From Pyrocephalus nanus (Eukaryota; Chordata; Aves; Passeriformes; Tyrannidae), in the NCBI GenBank assembly GCA_038380795.1, contig CM076267.1:34658232-34722231 (forward strand): 64,000 nucleotides of DNA, written 5' to 3'. Shown here in pieces: positions 45,841 through 60,900 of the stretch. Every line of letters begins with the position of its first letter. Position 1 is the stretch's first letter. The translations under genes were made by a program, and so were the position numbers. The notes beneath the pieces were generated by a model. That model worked only from the letters and a program-made list of their open reading frames with translations, made no database searches and had not been told where the DNA came from.

Positions 45841-48800
45841 TATTTAATTTTTTTTTTTCTAAAACTGTGTGATCAGGCATAAAAGTGTGTGCCATGTAAT
45901 GCCCTCAGCAATTAACAAAAAGGATGCCAGAAAGCCTAGTAGTGCAATAATTACTGAAGGGTTATATGGCAGCAATACTGAATGAAACACCAGAGTAATA
46001 GGGATGCTTAATTATTTCAAGAACTGCATGGAAAAAAAATGGTGTGAAGCATCTCACCCTCCTGGAACAGGAGGTGTGCATGCAGCAGTGCAGGGCTGCA
46101 CAGGGGGGTACAACCCTCTGGGGCTGACAAACAGCAAGCAGGTTGCACTTGGGAATTGCCAGAGTGTAAAAAAGGGTGGATAAAAAAAAAGTTGAACTGC
46201 TGACTGACTAAACAGGGGTGAAAAAAACCCAGAGAAAAACCCTGTAGAAGCCCCACCACCTTCTGTGACGATTTTTTTTTTTTAATGTTTAACAAAAAGG
46301 TCAGGACAACTTCCACACCAGGATGTTTTCTCTTGTTTTCTTGGAGAATCTGTTCAGGTAACTTTCTCATAATTTTAATATTCAGAGCTGGAGATGTCTT
46401 AGCCTCAGTGAATAGTCTATACTGGGAAATGTGGTCTGAAACTGTTAGTGAATTTAGGTCAAATTCAAACAGGAAATAAGGTTTCCAGTGTGGAATTATA
46501 AATGAATGCTGGTGTCTTAAGTAGGCCAAATGTTAAAGCAATCATCTAACCAGTTCCTTGCACTGCCTTAGTTCCTGCCCTTTTTCTTTTTCTTTTTTTT
46601 TTTTTTAAGTCTGTTTGATAGTGCAACTTGACAAGGTGACGTGGCATCATCTTGGGGATTTTTTTTCATTCTTCCCCCTGAGCATCTCCTATGCACAAGG
46701 TGACATGCAAAGCTCTAAAGAAGGCAACAGATGACTTCACAGAGCCTCACAAAGTCAGATATCACATTTGATCTGAGTCTCAAAGGAACTGAGTGCAGCA
46801 GTCAGGCTCTCTGTGATAGGTGAGATGTTTGGGTGGTTGCCTCTTCAGGAGACAAATAAAAAGATGGACATGAGACTTGTATTCCCCTAACATATTTCAA
46901 TCAGAGCTATACCTCATACCAGCTACCAACTTCCAGCTTCCTTGATCCAAGTAAATTTTGATGTCAAGGATTAGTTTTGTTCTGAAATATTTCCCTCCTT
47001 TCCCCTATTTCAGTGTCGTATCAAGAGATTTGTTTGCTGTAAAAAAGGATTGAGTAAAAGCGGCTTCATGCAACTTAGCATTTCAAGCAATGCTAGAAAA
47101 CTCTCAGGAGAGAAAATGGTGTTTGTAAGCACAGCCATTAGCAGACCTTTTCAGTTACTTCCTTCCATGTTTTGTAATCCAGTATGATTTTAGTGAAGCT
47201 CTGTGTTTGTACCCAAACAGATGATGATATAAAATATGTATCCCTGCCTCCTTTCCTTGCTCTGATGGGGAAGAAAGGCAAAATTATGTCTAGATCAGTA
47301 TAGTCAGGCCTAAGGAAAATATCCAGGCAGGAAACTGAGAGCCTTGATCTACTCTACCTACAAAATTGTGCCAGATAAACATTCCTGTGGTAGTGTGTGG
47401 CCTGACGTAGTCACATTTGCACATTCAGTTAAAGGGTATTTTGCTGGAACAGAAGTGTGAAAAAGTGAAGAAAGTTGAAAAAAAAAATAAGTCTGCTTTT
47501 TGTATAAAAACAATGTGGCAAATATTTCCATATTTTGGTTTGTGTTCTTAACTGTCTTGAAATGACTTTCTCTAGTTGGTCTTGGAAGAAAACAATATTT
47601 CTCCTTAAATGCATATTTTATTTTCACAGTAATAGTAGAACAACAATTTGTTATTTAAAAACGTTACTGAAAATCAGTTTGACTTTATTAAATCAGTAGT
47701 AAATGGCACCCCCACCATTATCTGGATTTCCAGACACACAAAGTGCTGCACTGATGACTCTGAATACACTCATGGAAATGGAACAGTCTTTTAAAAATAA
47801 AATATGGGTTGAAAAAGAATTGTCACAGAGTCTTTGAACTTATGAATATTAAGACATGAATCGCATGGGTTATTGATCATTTAAGAATATTTTTAAGGAT
47901 CTGTGTAGTTCTTGTTTGAAGCAATGCAACATCCAGTCTTCATTGGAAGGCATTAACAAAGAGCAGTCTTTGCTCTCTTACGAGTAGTTTAATAAAGAGA
48001 GACACAGATGAAGGGTGAGGTAGCACAGGAGATGGGCCATTAACTGCACTGAAGTGCCAGTAATGTAAGGAGACATATTAATGGTGACAATGGCAATGTC
48101 ACTGATGATGACAAATACAACTTCTACACTTCATACAAGTTCTTTTTTTTTTTTTCCTCAGGAATTGCTGTTAATTGCTCTTTCTCTGGTCTCCATTTAC
48201 AGCTTTTTTTCTCACTTTTTTTCTGACTGTGTTACCTTATTGGAAGGTTTATGAAATAAACCTAAAACAGAATAAAAATATCAACAACTGCAATGAGTCA
48301 TCTGGTGTATACTGCAAGCATGTTGTCCATAGGTGTAACATTAAACCATTAGTAAAAAGCTTTTCTGATGCATAAAAACAGTAATGACTTAGAGATTTAG
48401 ACCTCAAGAATTCTGCCAGTTGATATTTAGAGGGAATAATAATCTCTGCACAACTGGAACCTCAGAGCAGTCTGTTTTGTAGATGGCCACTTGAAAAACT
48501 TAGGATTTTGCTGATGGAAAGAGATGGCACAAAGTCTGTGCAACACATAAATCCACAGTTTAAGGTGAATTCTACCCCCAGAAATGTGTTCATGGCTTAA
48601 ACTCTTTGCTTTAAGAGAAAGTATCCACATATCACCCATTTATGCTCTACAAGGCAAGGTTTAGGTGACATGTTGCCCTTCCACAAAGGGAATCGCAGCA
48701 GCAAAATACAAATTAATGGGAAAATACAATTACAAAGAATTACATACTAAATGGCTGTTTGTGCTATTTATTACTGTGTTCATTGTTAATGCTCAACTTC

Positions 48801-49682
48801 CATAAATATTCAGTTATTTATCTATTAGCATTTCATCAGCGCAAAAATGCATCTCTACTTCTAGGAAACTATTGTGGAGTATGTTATGGGTGTGCTTTTT
48901 GAAATGCTTCCAGAATCGACTCTAAAGTGTCTCTTGCTGGGATCCAGGTGAGGAGGGCTCTGTGCCTGTAGGGCTGCTCATTGCCAGGGTCCTGGGAAGC
49001 AGTGGCTGGGAGGAAGCAACGCCAGAGTGGGGTGAGTGTCTTAAACTGAAACTTGGCTGGCTCAAAATCGGTAATAAACTGACAGTAAACTTGATCCCAC
49101 TCTGGAAGATGCCGAGGTTTCCCACAGCCCATTGTTTCACCATTTCTCACAACTTTCCAGCAAACCTTGAAACACAGTGAGCGTTAATGCAGCTTGAGGT
49201 ACTCTTGCTGCGCCTCTGTAAACAGAAATAATGCCAGGTGGATTATAATCTAAATTACTGTAGAGCAGCACAGAAGACTTGATATCTGTACCTTTGTATG
49301 TCCAAAAATGTGCTCCAAGAGGATTTAAAAGTGTGATAATTTGATAATTTAAAAGTGTGAGACTTTGTGTAACAGTGGCAAATAATGCCTGCCTGGTGTT
49401 GTGTTAAATGAAGGGTTCTGTAAAAATGATAAACAATCCAAGCCATCTTTTTTGGGATGGATTTTAATTGGATAACTAGCAGTATACAATGGGAAAGCAT
49501 ATCACTTTAGCAGTTTTACTTATAAAACCTGTTAATATCATTAATATCATGGTGTCAGATCTATATTTTCTTTGAGTGCTTTTACCTTGTTCTGTAATTG
49601 GACTTAAGTTAAAACTTGATGTACTTTGGCTGCACATCTAAGGAACTGAGGGTGCTGTAACGTGTTTCCTTAACTTAAAATG
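45841..49682. other. No gene seen
   Basis: Unique DNA. A 170-codon minus frame (46,017-46,529) is lysine- and phenylalanine-rich because of A and T runs and has no domain. A small hairpin cctcct-ggaac-aggagg lies at about 46,058-46,074. No repeat family recognised. Confidence 0.45.
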
Positions 49683-49729
49683 TTGTGGGTTTTGTTTGTT
49701 TTTGTTTGTTTGTTTTGTTTTGTTTTTTA
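49683..49729. repeat. (GTTT/GTTTT)n simple repeat
   Basis: Imperfect GTTT and GTTTT units on +, starting tgggttttgtttgtttttg. A minus-strand lysine-rich frame over it is spurious. Confidence 0.9.
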
Positions 49730-52700
49730 CATTTGTTAAATGCTTAGAGTGTACCAGGAGCTTTATGCTAGTTAAATATGACAGATTTATGATGACTAAC
49801 TTGCAGAGACAGTCATATGCATCCCACATGGAAATATAGGTGAAATTGTCCTGGAAGTGATAATGCAAAAAAATCCCCCAACCAACCAACACAAGCAAAT
49901 ATCTGCAGAGTTCTTAATGATTTCTTTTTCTAAAGGGCAAAACTCAAGGGCATCACAAAGATCTATGATCTCATACACCATAAGCCCTGTAATTGTTTTG
50001 CCACTGCAACCACTCTGTGTATTCTTAGATTAATTTGTATTGAAAAAGGATACTTCAAGTAATTGCGATAGATTTTCACTAAAACAAATATTTGTTTGGT
50101 GAAAATCAATGCATTTTAATTTGTGTGCTATGCTGTGGTTGTGTGTCATGTATCCAGGCTTGTGCTTTGGGCTGTATGGAGGAACAGGAAGAAACAAACC
50201 ACATTTTTCGTAGGAACATCCTTTCTGCCTCATCACTTTTTAATTCCACTGCCTCAGTTGTTCCCTCTTTTCAGACCAATTGCTTTTCTCTTCCTATGGG
50301 ATTTCACAAGCCCTTTTCTAAGTTCCTGGTATCTGTTCTTATGACTCCATTTGACACCCAGAATATCTTTGAGATATGACTAGAAGATTTCTCGTTTGTG
50401 CTTAGTGTGCCAGGCTGGTAATGCTGCATCGTCGTGGTTCTGATGTGTAAATGGCAAACCTTGAAAACAGCATTTATATTATGGTCCCTGGATTTCAGTG
50501 GGAAAAGTCCATGACTGTTATTTTAATGGTGTATCATGGTAATACATAGTTGTAACTGAGCTGATGGTATTCATGCAGTGAGGATGCTTCCTTGGGTTTC
50601 AAGCAAGATGAAGTTACAGATGTCTAAAACAACTAATTAAGGATAAATTACAGCATCACTTAATAATAATCTACTCTTTCCCTGATAGAATAATTCCTCG
50701 TTATCTGCCTCAAACAGTTGAGTTTTACTGAGAAGGCAGGTAGCAAATTCAGCCATGAAGTAGATATTTGTATTATAAGTTCCTTTGTGTTTCAAGCTTT
50801 GTGTTTTGGTTAAGGAAGGAGAATGTGAGATGAGATGCATATTCTTTGAATTCTGAGGGAACTGTCTGTCTGTGAAGGCAGGCACCAAGTGTTCCAAGGA
50901 AGGGACCCACCAAAGCTGTTGACTAAAGATACTCAGCAAGAACAGTATGAACACTTTGTGTTCAGTGTTAAAATTCACTGCAGCGAGGTTTCTCCTGAAC
51001 TTGAAAACTTGTCCTCTGCAAGTGGCTGGCCTATAAAAATGCAGAGTTTAAAGTTATGAGCAGAGGGGAAAAAACAGTTACTTCAAGTATTTCCTGGGAA
51101 TAATCCCTTAAAGGATCTTGTCACTCATTATATCTGCAGACTACTCTCTTGATCTGTAAACTGAGGTCTTTTCTTTCATAAAAAGCTCTTTAGTTCCAAT
51201 ATTAAGTTCCTAATTTTATATTCCCACCTCCTTCCTGTATACTGAGGAATACATTGGGTGCAGATATCTTGGGGTGCAGCTGCAGGTTGAGCTCTGTGGG
51301 GCAGGAGCCCCATCTTGAGGCAGGACACCATGACCTGCTGACCCTTTGCATAACACAGGGCACGGGGACCTGAGGGACACCCAGGGACAAGGCAGGAGCT
51401 GAGGGCTCAGGAGGAAGAGCAAGATTTGTGCTTGGACTGGGAGGGGATTTCTTTGTTTGGAGTCCCTTTTCAATCCTTAAAATAATTTAATATTGGTGCA
51501 ATAAGTGAATAACAAAAATCTCTGAGCTAGTGCCTCTGAAAAGTCTGAAACTGTGCTGTGTGAACCCTGGGGCTGAGCTGGTGAGGAAACCTGGTCTGAG
51601 TGTGAGTTGAGGGGCTGTAGCTGCAAAGGGGCTTTCTTTGGTCCCAGATCAGGTGGTCAGGTGTGACTGCCAGAGTGGCTGCTGATGGTGAGACAGGGAA
51701 TTTACCTTAACACTGTAGAGCACTCTTTTCATCTTCATCCAAAAGAAAGTCTGTGGGCAGTTCTGTTACCTTCAGCCTTCAGTGTGCCAAAGGCTGGGGA
51801 AGATCAGACTGGTTTACTGTTGGCTCTTACAGCTCTTCCTGATGCTCTGCCATGGACAGTTGGTGTGAAAGAACCAAGTTATGGGGAAATCTTGGGGTTC
51901 ACATTACGTAGTTTATGCTGTCAGGATGATTTTGGTGCTTTGCATTAATTGGTAGAAGCAGGTGAACAAAGAAGTGTATAAATTTTCCATAACCCATGGG
52001 AATACACCTTAAATCACTTCTAATGCCTTGTAGATTAAACACAAAGGAAAATAACCCTTATGGAAAAGAAATGGTGACTGATTCGGTTTTGTTTAGTACT
52101 TTACATAAGATATAAGAGAACTTGCTGCAATAAAGATTATGGATTACAGTAAACCACTTTAATTTCTACATGAGTCTGAGACTTCTGGTGCAGATGTTTA
52201 ATGAAGTGAACTGGTTCCCCACTGACTCTGCATTACCATTTTGAATAATTTTTCTAACTTGCAGTGTTTTTGTACGATCTCATTGAAGTAAAGAGAGCAA
52301 CTGTCTTGAGTTTTTCCTATGTAACATTCTGAGGAAACAATCTTAGTTCATACAAACAAGTTGGTAATAGTGCAATGGGGGAGAAATCTGAAAACCAAAC
52401 ATTAAGGCTTTTAAGGATGTGAAAACATCCTGCTAGAAAGTTTTCAGGCACCAAACAAATATATTCTTTAATTACAGTTGAGTTTTTGTGGAGTGATAAT
52501 ACCTTTATTCAGAAGAATTTCATGGACTGTTTTTACTTTGATATTGTGACTCTTATGTTTCATATTTAGGATTGGAAGGAAATTTTAGAAAGTTCTAGTC
52601 CAAATTAAGTATTTAAGTAGTTTTTAACATAACAATGGTTAATATTTTGTAATAGTGCTAGAAATACAACATGTAAAGCATTTATGGAGTTTTATTAATT

Positions 52701-55700
52701 CAAAGGCTCAAGAGTTATGCTAAACAAAAGACACTGCTCGAGTTTGAAGTTTGAACTTTAGGGCTTTCCTAGTACTTCATGTTTACAGTTATTTCCTCCA
52801 AAGCTTTTTTTCTATTGCTAAAAATAGCTTTCACCACACAAATACTTTATTATTACTTATTGCTTGTATAATGGTTTTAGGTTAAGCACTCGTTGCAGTT
52901 TCCCTGTCAAGCCTCTGTCATGTAAAAGTATCTTGAATAAAACAAGAGCAGCAGTCAAGTGTTCACCTTTCCATTCAAGCTCATGGCCTTGCCTGGAGAA
53001 AAAGGGACTTCCTGTGATTCATAAAAAACCTGCTTTAATAAAAAAATTATGTAATGTGTTTCTGGCATATTGGATGAACTTTGTTTGCAGCTTCGGTGAG
53101 GGGGAGAGAGTGGAAGCAGCATTGGCCACAGTGTTGAAGATGCTTTCAGCAGATAAAAACCCAAATTCTGAGATAAAGCATGGAAGGCTGAAAATAGGGA
53201 AATAAAGGATGGGACTGGATAGCATAAATTAAGAAAGCAGTGTATCTCAAACATCTGAGAAAGAGAGGCTGCTGCAATTTCCATTCTCTGGAATGATCTC
53301 TGGCACATATCTTGGTGCTTGTTCTCCCACCTCTGTGGTCTCTTGGTATTCTCTAAGGTTTTTGTAGCTTGTAGGTATTATGTACTTTGATCTTAAAAAA
53401 AAAAAAAAAAAAAGGCAAATTAGTAGTCTGGAATATTTGTTTTTACTCAGTATTTCTGCCATTCTTTCGTTCCCTGAATATCCTGGCTTGCACTTGATAA
53501 AATTGCTAAAATTTGCACAGCGTGGAATTTACCTCTTGCCACTTGAACTGTTCAGGAGAACAGTATTGTGATGTTCTGTAATCCCTTTAGTCCCAGATCC
53601 TGGTTTTTCATTTTACCCTTATATTAAAAACCTATTGTTTCAGTCCTGTTTTATTGCAATTAAGCTGGAATATGATATTCAATATCTCAGTTTCTCAGCT
53701 GATCTGTTCCTTCATTCTTTTGGCAAAACCCAGACTGTCTGAGACAGTCAGCACCTACTCAAGGAGCAAGAAAGCACTGGGCAAACCTGCTGCCATCATA
53801 AATGGCTCTGCCAGGTGATGTATTCCTACAAGTCAAACCAGGAACCAGGAAATTTGACCTACAAGCAGATATTCTCTGCCCTAGAAAGGTAAAAATCTTC
53901 AATGACTTAAAGATGTATATCAAAGTATTTTTTTTCTAGCTAGTTTTCTGGCTTGGAGGTTCATTGGATATATCCAGGGGTGTTCTTGCTGATGAGCAGC
54001 TGGACACAACTAGTACATTTTTTTTTTTTTCCCCCCCTCTGACAGTGCTTTGAGCAGAATCAGAGATAACAGAGCAAAATAGACAAGTCCTGGAATGCAT
54101 GTGAGGCTACCAATTACACAGAATTGGCTTTTTTAGTTGAAGTTGAGTGATATAAAAATGGGAGCACTTTCAATGGTATAAATGTCTTCTATTTGAAGAA
54201 GTTAAAGCTCATGCAACCTGTATGTTTAGTCCTGTATTGTTACCTACAGGAAAAACCCCATAAATGTGTTGCCTTGTGAGGAAACAACTGTGTAAATGAG
54301 TTCAGCCAGGAGAAACCAGCAATTCATGGGAAATATTTCCTGCAAAGTAACTGAACAAATTCAGAAGTCTAGGTGACAATTGCCACATGCTGCTTTTGGC
54401 AGCAAATTAGTACTTTTTGCAATTAAATTTCAAGTAACTTGCTAGCTCGTTTAGTTGCTCAGGTTACCTCATCTTAGAACATTTGATTTCCAAAATGAAA
54501 TAACACTTCTTTATTTAATTTCATTGTCACTGAGTGTATTTGATCACAGTGGTTGAATGTGTGTTTTCAAAGCAGACATACCTACCATCAGTTATCGTCT
54601 ATCAGAACTTTATTGTTCCTTCTTACTATCAGATTGTTAGTTCGGTTTGTGTTCACTAATATTTACTTAAATGGAGCTTTATTGTAGACACCTGATTTCT
54701 AGTAGTCAGTGTCTAGGAGTCATCTTAAATATTTGGCTATTTTTGCTGTAACGTTACAAGAAGGGAGAAGGGCATGAACAAAAATTTCAGTAGTTTGGTT
54801 CTGATTTAGCTCAACAAAAACAAAACTTTGCTGTGATGCTGTAGACACAAAGGTATTTTCTGATCCCCACTGGAGAATCCAGGCTCTGAGAGACGCGGGT
54901 GGGGATGAGGATCAGACTTGACAAGAGAGGCTGTTGCTGTCCCCAGCCATTTTCTCCATGGTTTTGAGAGATGTTTCTGTCCCCAGGGTAGGAATGTCTG
55001 CTCAGCTCATGAGTGAGGCCCTGAAAAGCAGCAGTTTTCAGTCTGGTGTGGTGTAGGAATGAGCTCCTACTTCAGCTGGCCTTGCTACAGAGGGGAGGGG
55101 ATTTGCAGGTGGATCAATTGTGGTGTCCCTGGCACAGAGGTAGCTGCAGTCTTAGTGGTCCAGCTCTGGTTTGTTGCTGCAAATTTCTCTGAGTTTATAA
55201 GTGATTGTAAAGTAATGGTGAGATGACAGTTAATTCAGAGGTAAAGACAAGTGATATAACTATTTCTCTGTGATTTCTGAAAAAAGGAAGAACAGGGACA
55301 GCCTTTGTCTACAACAGTAATAAACTGATTCTTTCTATAGGAAGAGAGACCAGCACCTGGAATTTGTACATCCCACAAGATTTTCAGCTTTTTTTAACAA
55401 AAATCCACAACAGTTTTTAAAGCTGTAGCTGTCAATGATAAAATACATTATGATGTATTGTGTTAAATGTCTCTTTGTAATCCTACAAGTAGACATGGTT
55501 AACTTCCTGAAGCTTCCCAAGCTGATTTCAAATTGAAGAAATACTTTCTTCAAATACTATATATACATATATGTAGATGTGTACTTTTGATTTCCATAGC
55601 CAAAAATAGGTGAATGTAGAATGTGCTGAGTCCACACATATCTGTACAGAAGGAACAAGTGAAGCCCAAGGCTACACTTGAATTGGGACAGCACCATCTG

Positions 55701-56804
55701 AATCTTCCTGGAAAGACCCTGAACTTGCCCAAACTTGCCCAGAACCTTTCTGAATGCTTTACTGGGTGTCAGGGAGTAAATTGTGACACAGGAGAAAAAG
55801 AAGATATTATAGTAATATTTTCAATTAAAATATTAATATAAATGACGTGGTTTATAATACAAAATGTCTTTCAATTAGGATTTATCACACTTCCATATAG
55901 TTACCTCTTGGAAAAAGCTTTCCTATATCTTATTTGGAATTTTTTTTTTTTTTATTTTAAACTGGGTAACATTCAAATGATCTTAAATGCTTTTCATAGG
56001 TTCTTGGGGGTCCTAAGTCTCAATGGGAAATAGTAGTCAAGGGAAAAGCAGAGTATGAATTTATTTAGACATTTTTCTTGTCTGGGAATGACTGATTAAT
56101 TAGGTGGGGATAATTTCATTTACATTTGCTGCATTTTCTTTTTTGTCAGTAATTTTTCTCATTAGCTCTTCTCAAAAGCTTGAGTAATTGTGCAGAATAC
56201 TCTTGGAATACAAATCAGACCTATCAGAATAGTCTGATTCCTAATTCCTAATTGGTGAAGACGATTTAATGAATACTTAAACACTATTTTCTTGCTTTTA
56301 TGTAAGCAAACCTGTATTACACCTCTAGCAGTCTACGAAGTTTTAAAATTCTGAACACTTTTATTTTGCTTCACACACCCACCCACCCCAACCTAACGTT
56401 GCTTTGGCATGGAAAGCTATAATTGGGTTTGAAATGCCTGATACCTGCTCTGTGATGAGGGAAAATAAAATGCAGAGATGACTTAAGTAAACATTGCTAC
56501 CACCTTCATCTGGTGCAGAGTAGTACGCCTGAAAATTAAACAAAATTGCAAAACCATTTAGTGCCCTCAAATGCAAAAGATTCTACATTGTAGGCCAACA
56601 CATTACACTGCCCCTGAATACACACTGCAGAGAGTATGGGCTGTAATATAAGGTTGTCTATAAAGCTTAAATGGGATAAAAATGGGAATATGGACAGCAC
56701 TGGAGTATATAACTTACAGGTTGGTGCATGGCTGTGAATTAGAGATGTCTCATTAACCTTTTTGCTGTTCAAACTGTGCTGCGTTATCCAGCTGCACCCT
56801 AAAT
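49730..56804. other. No gene seen; scattered homopolymers
   Basis: Long unique stretch without a recognisable repeat family or exon. An A19 run lies at 53,395-53,413, at the end of a 170-bp unclassified segment; a retroposed transcript is possible but no target-site duplication was found. A T run joined to C7 lies at about 54,018-54,037. Open frames reach 117 codons and have no motifs. Confidence 0.45.
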
Positions 56805-56870
56805 TAGTTTTAGGCTAAATTAGTTAAATTAATTTAGTTGAGAAGCTAAATTATGTCAATTTAGGCTCTA
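56805..56870. repeat. TAAATTAG-based direct and inverted repeat cluster
   Basis: taaattag-type words recur near 56,800, 56,815, 56,830 and 56,846. CTAAATTA (from 56,815) and TAATTTAG (ending 56,837) form an inverted repeat with a 7-nt loop. Confidence 0.7.
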
Positions 56871-57639
56871 CTTGGTTCTCACTGAGGTTGGTATTGAATG
56901 GAGCACTGCAGCACTGGGGCAAATAGAAATTTATTGGCCTCTAAAATTGTTTGTGGAACCAAAAGCAGGGGAAAGATAGCAACATAGAAAAAAAGACTGG
57001 ATAGAAATAATAAAAATACTGTCTGAAAAAAACCCACCCTCATAAAAGAATGAGATTTACATCTGTCTACTCATATCTCTGGATTACATTTAGCATGCAG
57101 GAAAGAAGTTTGTAGTGTGTCATCACCAGAAAATTTGGCAGATTTGTTACTACTGTCTTTTTTCCACTGAAAGGAGCTTCAGTTTCCTTAACTACCCCAC
57201 TAATCTCTATCAACTCTGTTTCAATTCTATTGCAGCCCTTCCAATGCCGTACTGGTTCTCACATTTCAAGGTGGAAGTCTTGCTTTTGTTACTGAAGGTG
57301 CTTTCTCGCAAACTGTGAAGGCGCAGAAGCTTCCTCTCTGTACAGTTACCTCTTTGTCTCATTTATCTACCCATAGCAAAGGTACCTCATCTGAACTGCA
57401 CGTTTTAAATATGCAAAGCACATTAGAATACACAATAGATGTGTTACACGAAGAGTGGGGGTCTGTGTCAGTGCTGGGAACCATTTAAGCAGCACTGATA
57501 GATGAGTCGCTGAACAGCCTCAAGGCTCATGTGCAGTCGAGTGTGTTGCAGCTCGCTCCTCTCCTTGTTCAAATACTAAAAACTCTACTAGTAAAATATG
57601 CTATACTCATCTCCCTGAATGCATAATGAACCAATCTTT

Positions 57640-57940
57640 CCTTATAAAGAGCTTTTTCTCACAAAGGATAGATTTTGACTTTAAGTGCTGTTCAAACTCG
57701 CTGTGAAACAAGGGTGGTTTGCGGGCAAAGTAAAGCTGAAGCACGACGCTTGTAATTTTGATTTGAAAGGCTAAAAAGCAGATTTTTCTCACTTGAAGAT
57801 AAAAACTTCTGCTTATCAGTTATTTTGTTGTGCACCAGATGAGTTTGGCAATGAGGGGCTGCTTTAAGTAAATGCAAGCATAAGAATTACGCTCTGCGCT
57901 GCTCGACTCCATCAGCACTGCTGGAGCTGTGGAAAGCTGC
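57640..57940. promoter_or_regulatory. Possible regulatory element with paired GATA motifs
   Basis: AGATAA (57,797-57,802) and CTTATC (57,812-57,817) are inverted GATA sites nine bases apart. Several CpGs are retained around them (for example 57,720-57,750 and 57,890-57,910) in AT-rich DNA. No coding signal. The motifs are short and could be chance. Confidence 0.2.
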
Positions 57941-60900
57941 AAACTAGGGTAGAAAGAAAAAGATGCAAAAATGTTATCATACCTGTCTTTAAAAAAACCT
58001 CTTCCCTGAGCTCATCCCGGAGTGAGGAAGGAAAAACCATCCTCATGAACACGTTATTCCCCCCAGCAAGACTAGTGATGGGGACAGCTCTTGAACCACA
58101 CCCAGGCCAGAATGAAACCCGTGGCTGAAGGGCTCAGAGGAGCAAGGCAAGAGCAATTCCTGATAGGTAAACATTTTCATATGCACACACACTCTCATTT
58201 TTTTTTCTGTGATGGGTAATTTCAGCTAGGACTGTTAAATATCAGCTAGACTAAGAATACATTCTTGGTTTGTATATCAACAAAAGATAGGCTTGCTATT
58301 TGCCTGTAAAGTAAGGTTTGAAATAAGGATAAGACCTTTCTCAGGGAAGAAACTCCTCTAGATTTGAAAGCCTGTTGAAGTCTCTCTGCTTTCATGCTTG
58401 GAAGGGATGCCAGGATGAGATCCTCTAATTCCACCTTAAAAATCAGATGAATAAGCAATCAGTAATCATGAATATTGTGCCAAAACTGCATATTGAGTAT
58501 AAGAGCAGAGATTTATTACTCAGTGCTTTTGCACAGAGGTATTTTGCAGGAAATCTGCATCACAATACGTGGCTTCCTATTGGATTGGATTTAATAAAAC
58601 AAACCAGAGGTTCAGCATTTTTTATAGATTCCATTTTCAGCGATGGCTAGATTTATTTCAGTCTAAAAATAACATTATTCTGCAGCTGAGGAATAGAGAA
58701 CATTCTTCCAGTTACTGCAGCATCAGCAGTGCCTTGCCATCTATTTTTCCAGCATGTGTGTTGAAATGATCCCTTTTGTGAGTCTGGCTGTGTGTCAGCA
58801 GCGTGGCTGAGAATAGCAGGGGTGGACATGAGCCATGAACCAAGAGCTAGAGCCTTCTTGATTTAAGAACACTACTTTAGGCTTGGCCAGGTCGAGATCC
58901 TGGCGTCAGGTTTCTGGCTTTGAAAATTTGGCTTCATTTTGAGCAAGTAATTTCCTTTCTTATGGTGAGAGAAAAGAGATGCCAAGAGATAAGTGTTGTG
59001 TCTGTCTTTCCCCCGTGCCAGTGTGGACTGAACAGAAGCTGAGGACAGGTTACCATTTAAATTGTGCTTATCAGCTTAGTTTTGTTCAGCATGGGAATGT
59101 ATTTGTTATGTGGTAATGTAACAGTTGTGGATCTGAACGATTTACTGACTGATGCAAAGATACCAGGAAGAGCAGACATGCACACAGGACTGTACCTAGA
59201 CTTGGGGATCTTTGAAGTGGTTGCTTTATAACTGGACTCTGAATACCCAGTGTCTTAAGTCTGTTTTGAATTCTGCAGCTGTAATCCAGTTCCAAGCAAA
59301 ATGCTGTAGTATGTTGATAACAATGTTTACTTGGACCTCTGCTAGCTCATGGCTCTGATGTTGCACGTGGAGAGAAAAATTAAAAGAATTGTAGCTGTGC
59401 TCTCAAATATTTGGGTTTTGTCCTATTCCTGGAGAGGGATATCAAGTCTGGTTGGGAATCAGTTGTTGAATAGGGATTTTTTAGCCAGTTGATCCAAATA
59501 TGCTTGTCTGAGACCCTTGTGGTTTTAGAGCTGATTGAGGAGTAGGCCAAGTGTCCCTGCCATTGGGTGGAGTCTGGGGGACTGAGCAGAGGGCAGGAGG
59601 TGATGAGTCTCTTGCTGTGTGTGTGTCAGAGCACTGAGTCCACTGAGGGTTTGTGGCACTCCATGTCAACTGAAAAACACTTTTATTTCTTTCATACTAC
59701 AGTGAAACCACTGACTTGATCCAAGTTGCTCCTGGTTATGACAAAGCAGAATGCAGCCCAGTCCTTTTAGGTTGGCTTCCCTCCCCCCTGCCACCTCCTC
59801 CCCAGCTTTATATCTCTTAATGCTGTTTCAACAGCATGACAAAAGGAGCCTTCACTTTGTAACCTGGTTTGATGACCCAGCTATTACTGGTAGATAACTT
59901 TAAGTATTTTTTCCTGCTTGGCTGCATTTTAAATGACATCTGAAACACCAAGAAGGATGAAAATAAAAATTTTAACTGAACTTGGTGAAGGAAAACCTGA
60001 AAAGGTGTTGAGAAGACCATCTGATTTTTTGATAGCTTGAGACTTGCTTGGGTGGGAGTTTTTAGCACATCGGGGTGTGGCGGGGCAAGAAAAAATAAGT
60101 GCCTCTATATTGTATTTTCTAACAGTTTTTAATCCTGAGAATAGATTAGCATTCTGTGTCAGGCAGAATATGTTCACTATATATAGCAATATATCTCACA
60201 GCTTATTGTGATGATGTGTGTAATGAGCTGGAGCAAAATCTACGAAAAAAGGGCATAAAATGAAACTCTTAACGTGTTAGATTTAAATCTGTTAATATTT
60301 AATGTGCACTTCATCTGACAGGTTGAAGAAAAGTTCTGGTGATATGAAGTTGTAAGAAAGAAATAAGTTATTCTGGTGCATGAATTCATTTTGCTTTTAA
60401 TCAGAGAAACAATAACCTGGTCCACAGCTTAGCCTGTCGACAGCTGGTATAATATATATTTGTGTCTCTCCCTTGTATTATCTTAAATACTGATATAAAT
60501 ATCAGGAATCAAATCTGCAAGTGAAAAGTCAGGAATGAAGTTACAGAATAGCTTACAGTACACTTTTAAATGAAGATAGCATTGCTTATGACCTATTAAA
60601 TATAACATTAAATGCCTGTGCTATGTCTGTGCATGAAAACTGTGGTGGATTACGTGCTGGTTGAAACATCACTTTGGATTCCCAACAAACTTCAAAAAGA
60701 AAAATAGATTGTTATCATTCAAGAAGCACGTGTGCATTATGTCTTTGTCCCAAAGCAGTCTGGATGATATTATTTCTGAGTGACATACAGCAGCAGTCGC
60801 TGCTCTGCTTTTGCAGCTGCTGTACTACAGAATGAAACATGGAAAGCTTCATCATGTTTGCTGCTCCTTAGGACTCCCCTGAGGCTGCTGTGCTTGTACA

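Noticed and set aside
46017..46529. 170-codon minus frame
   Set aside because: Lysine and phenylalanine runs come from A/T homopolymers. No domain, no repeat match, no splice signals.
53230..53413. Retroposed transcript ending in A19
   Set aside because: No recognised source sequence and no flanking duplication, so left as unclassified unique DNA.
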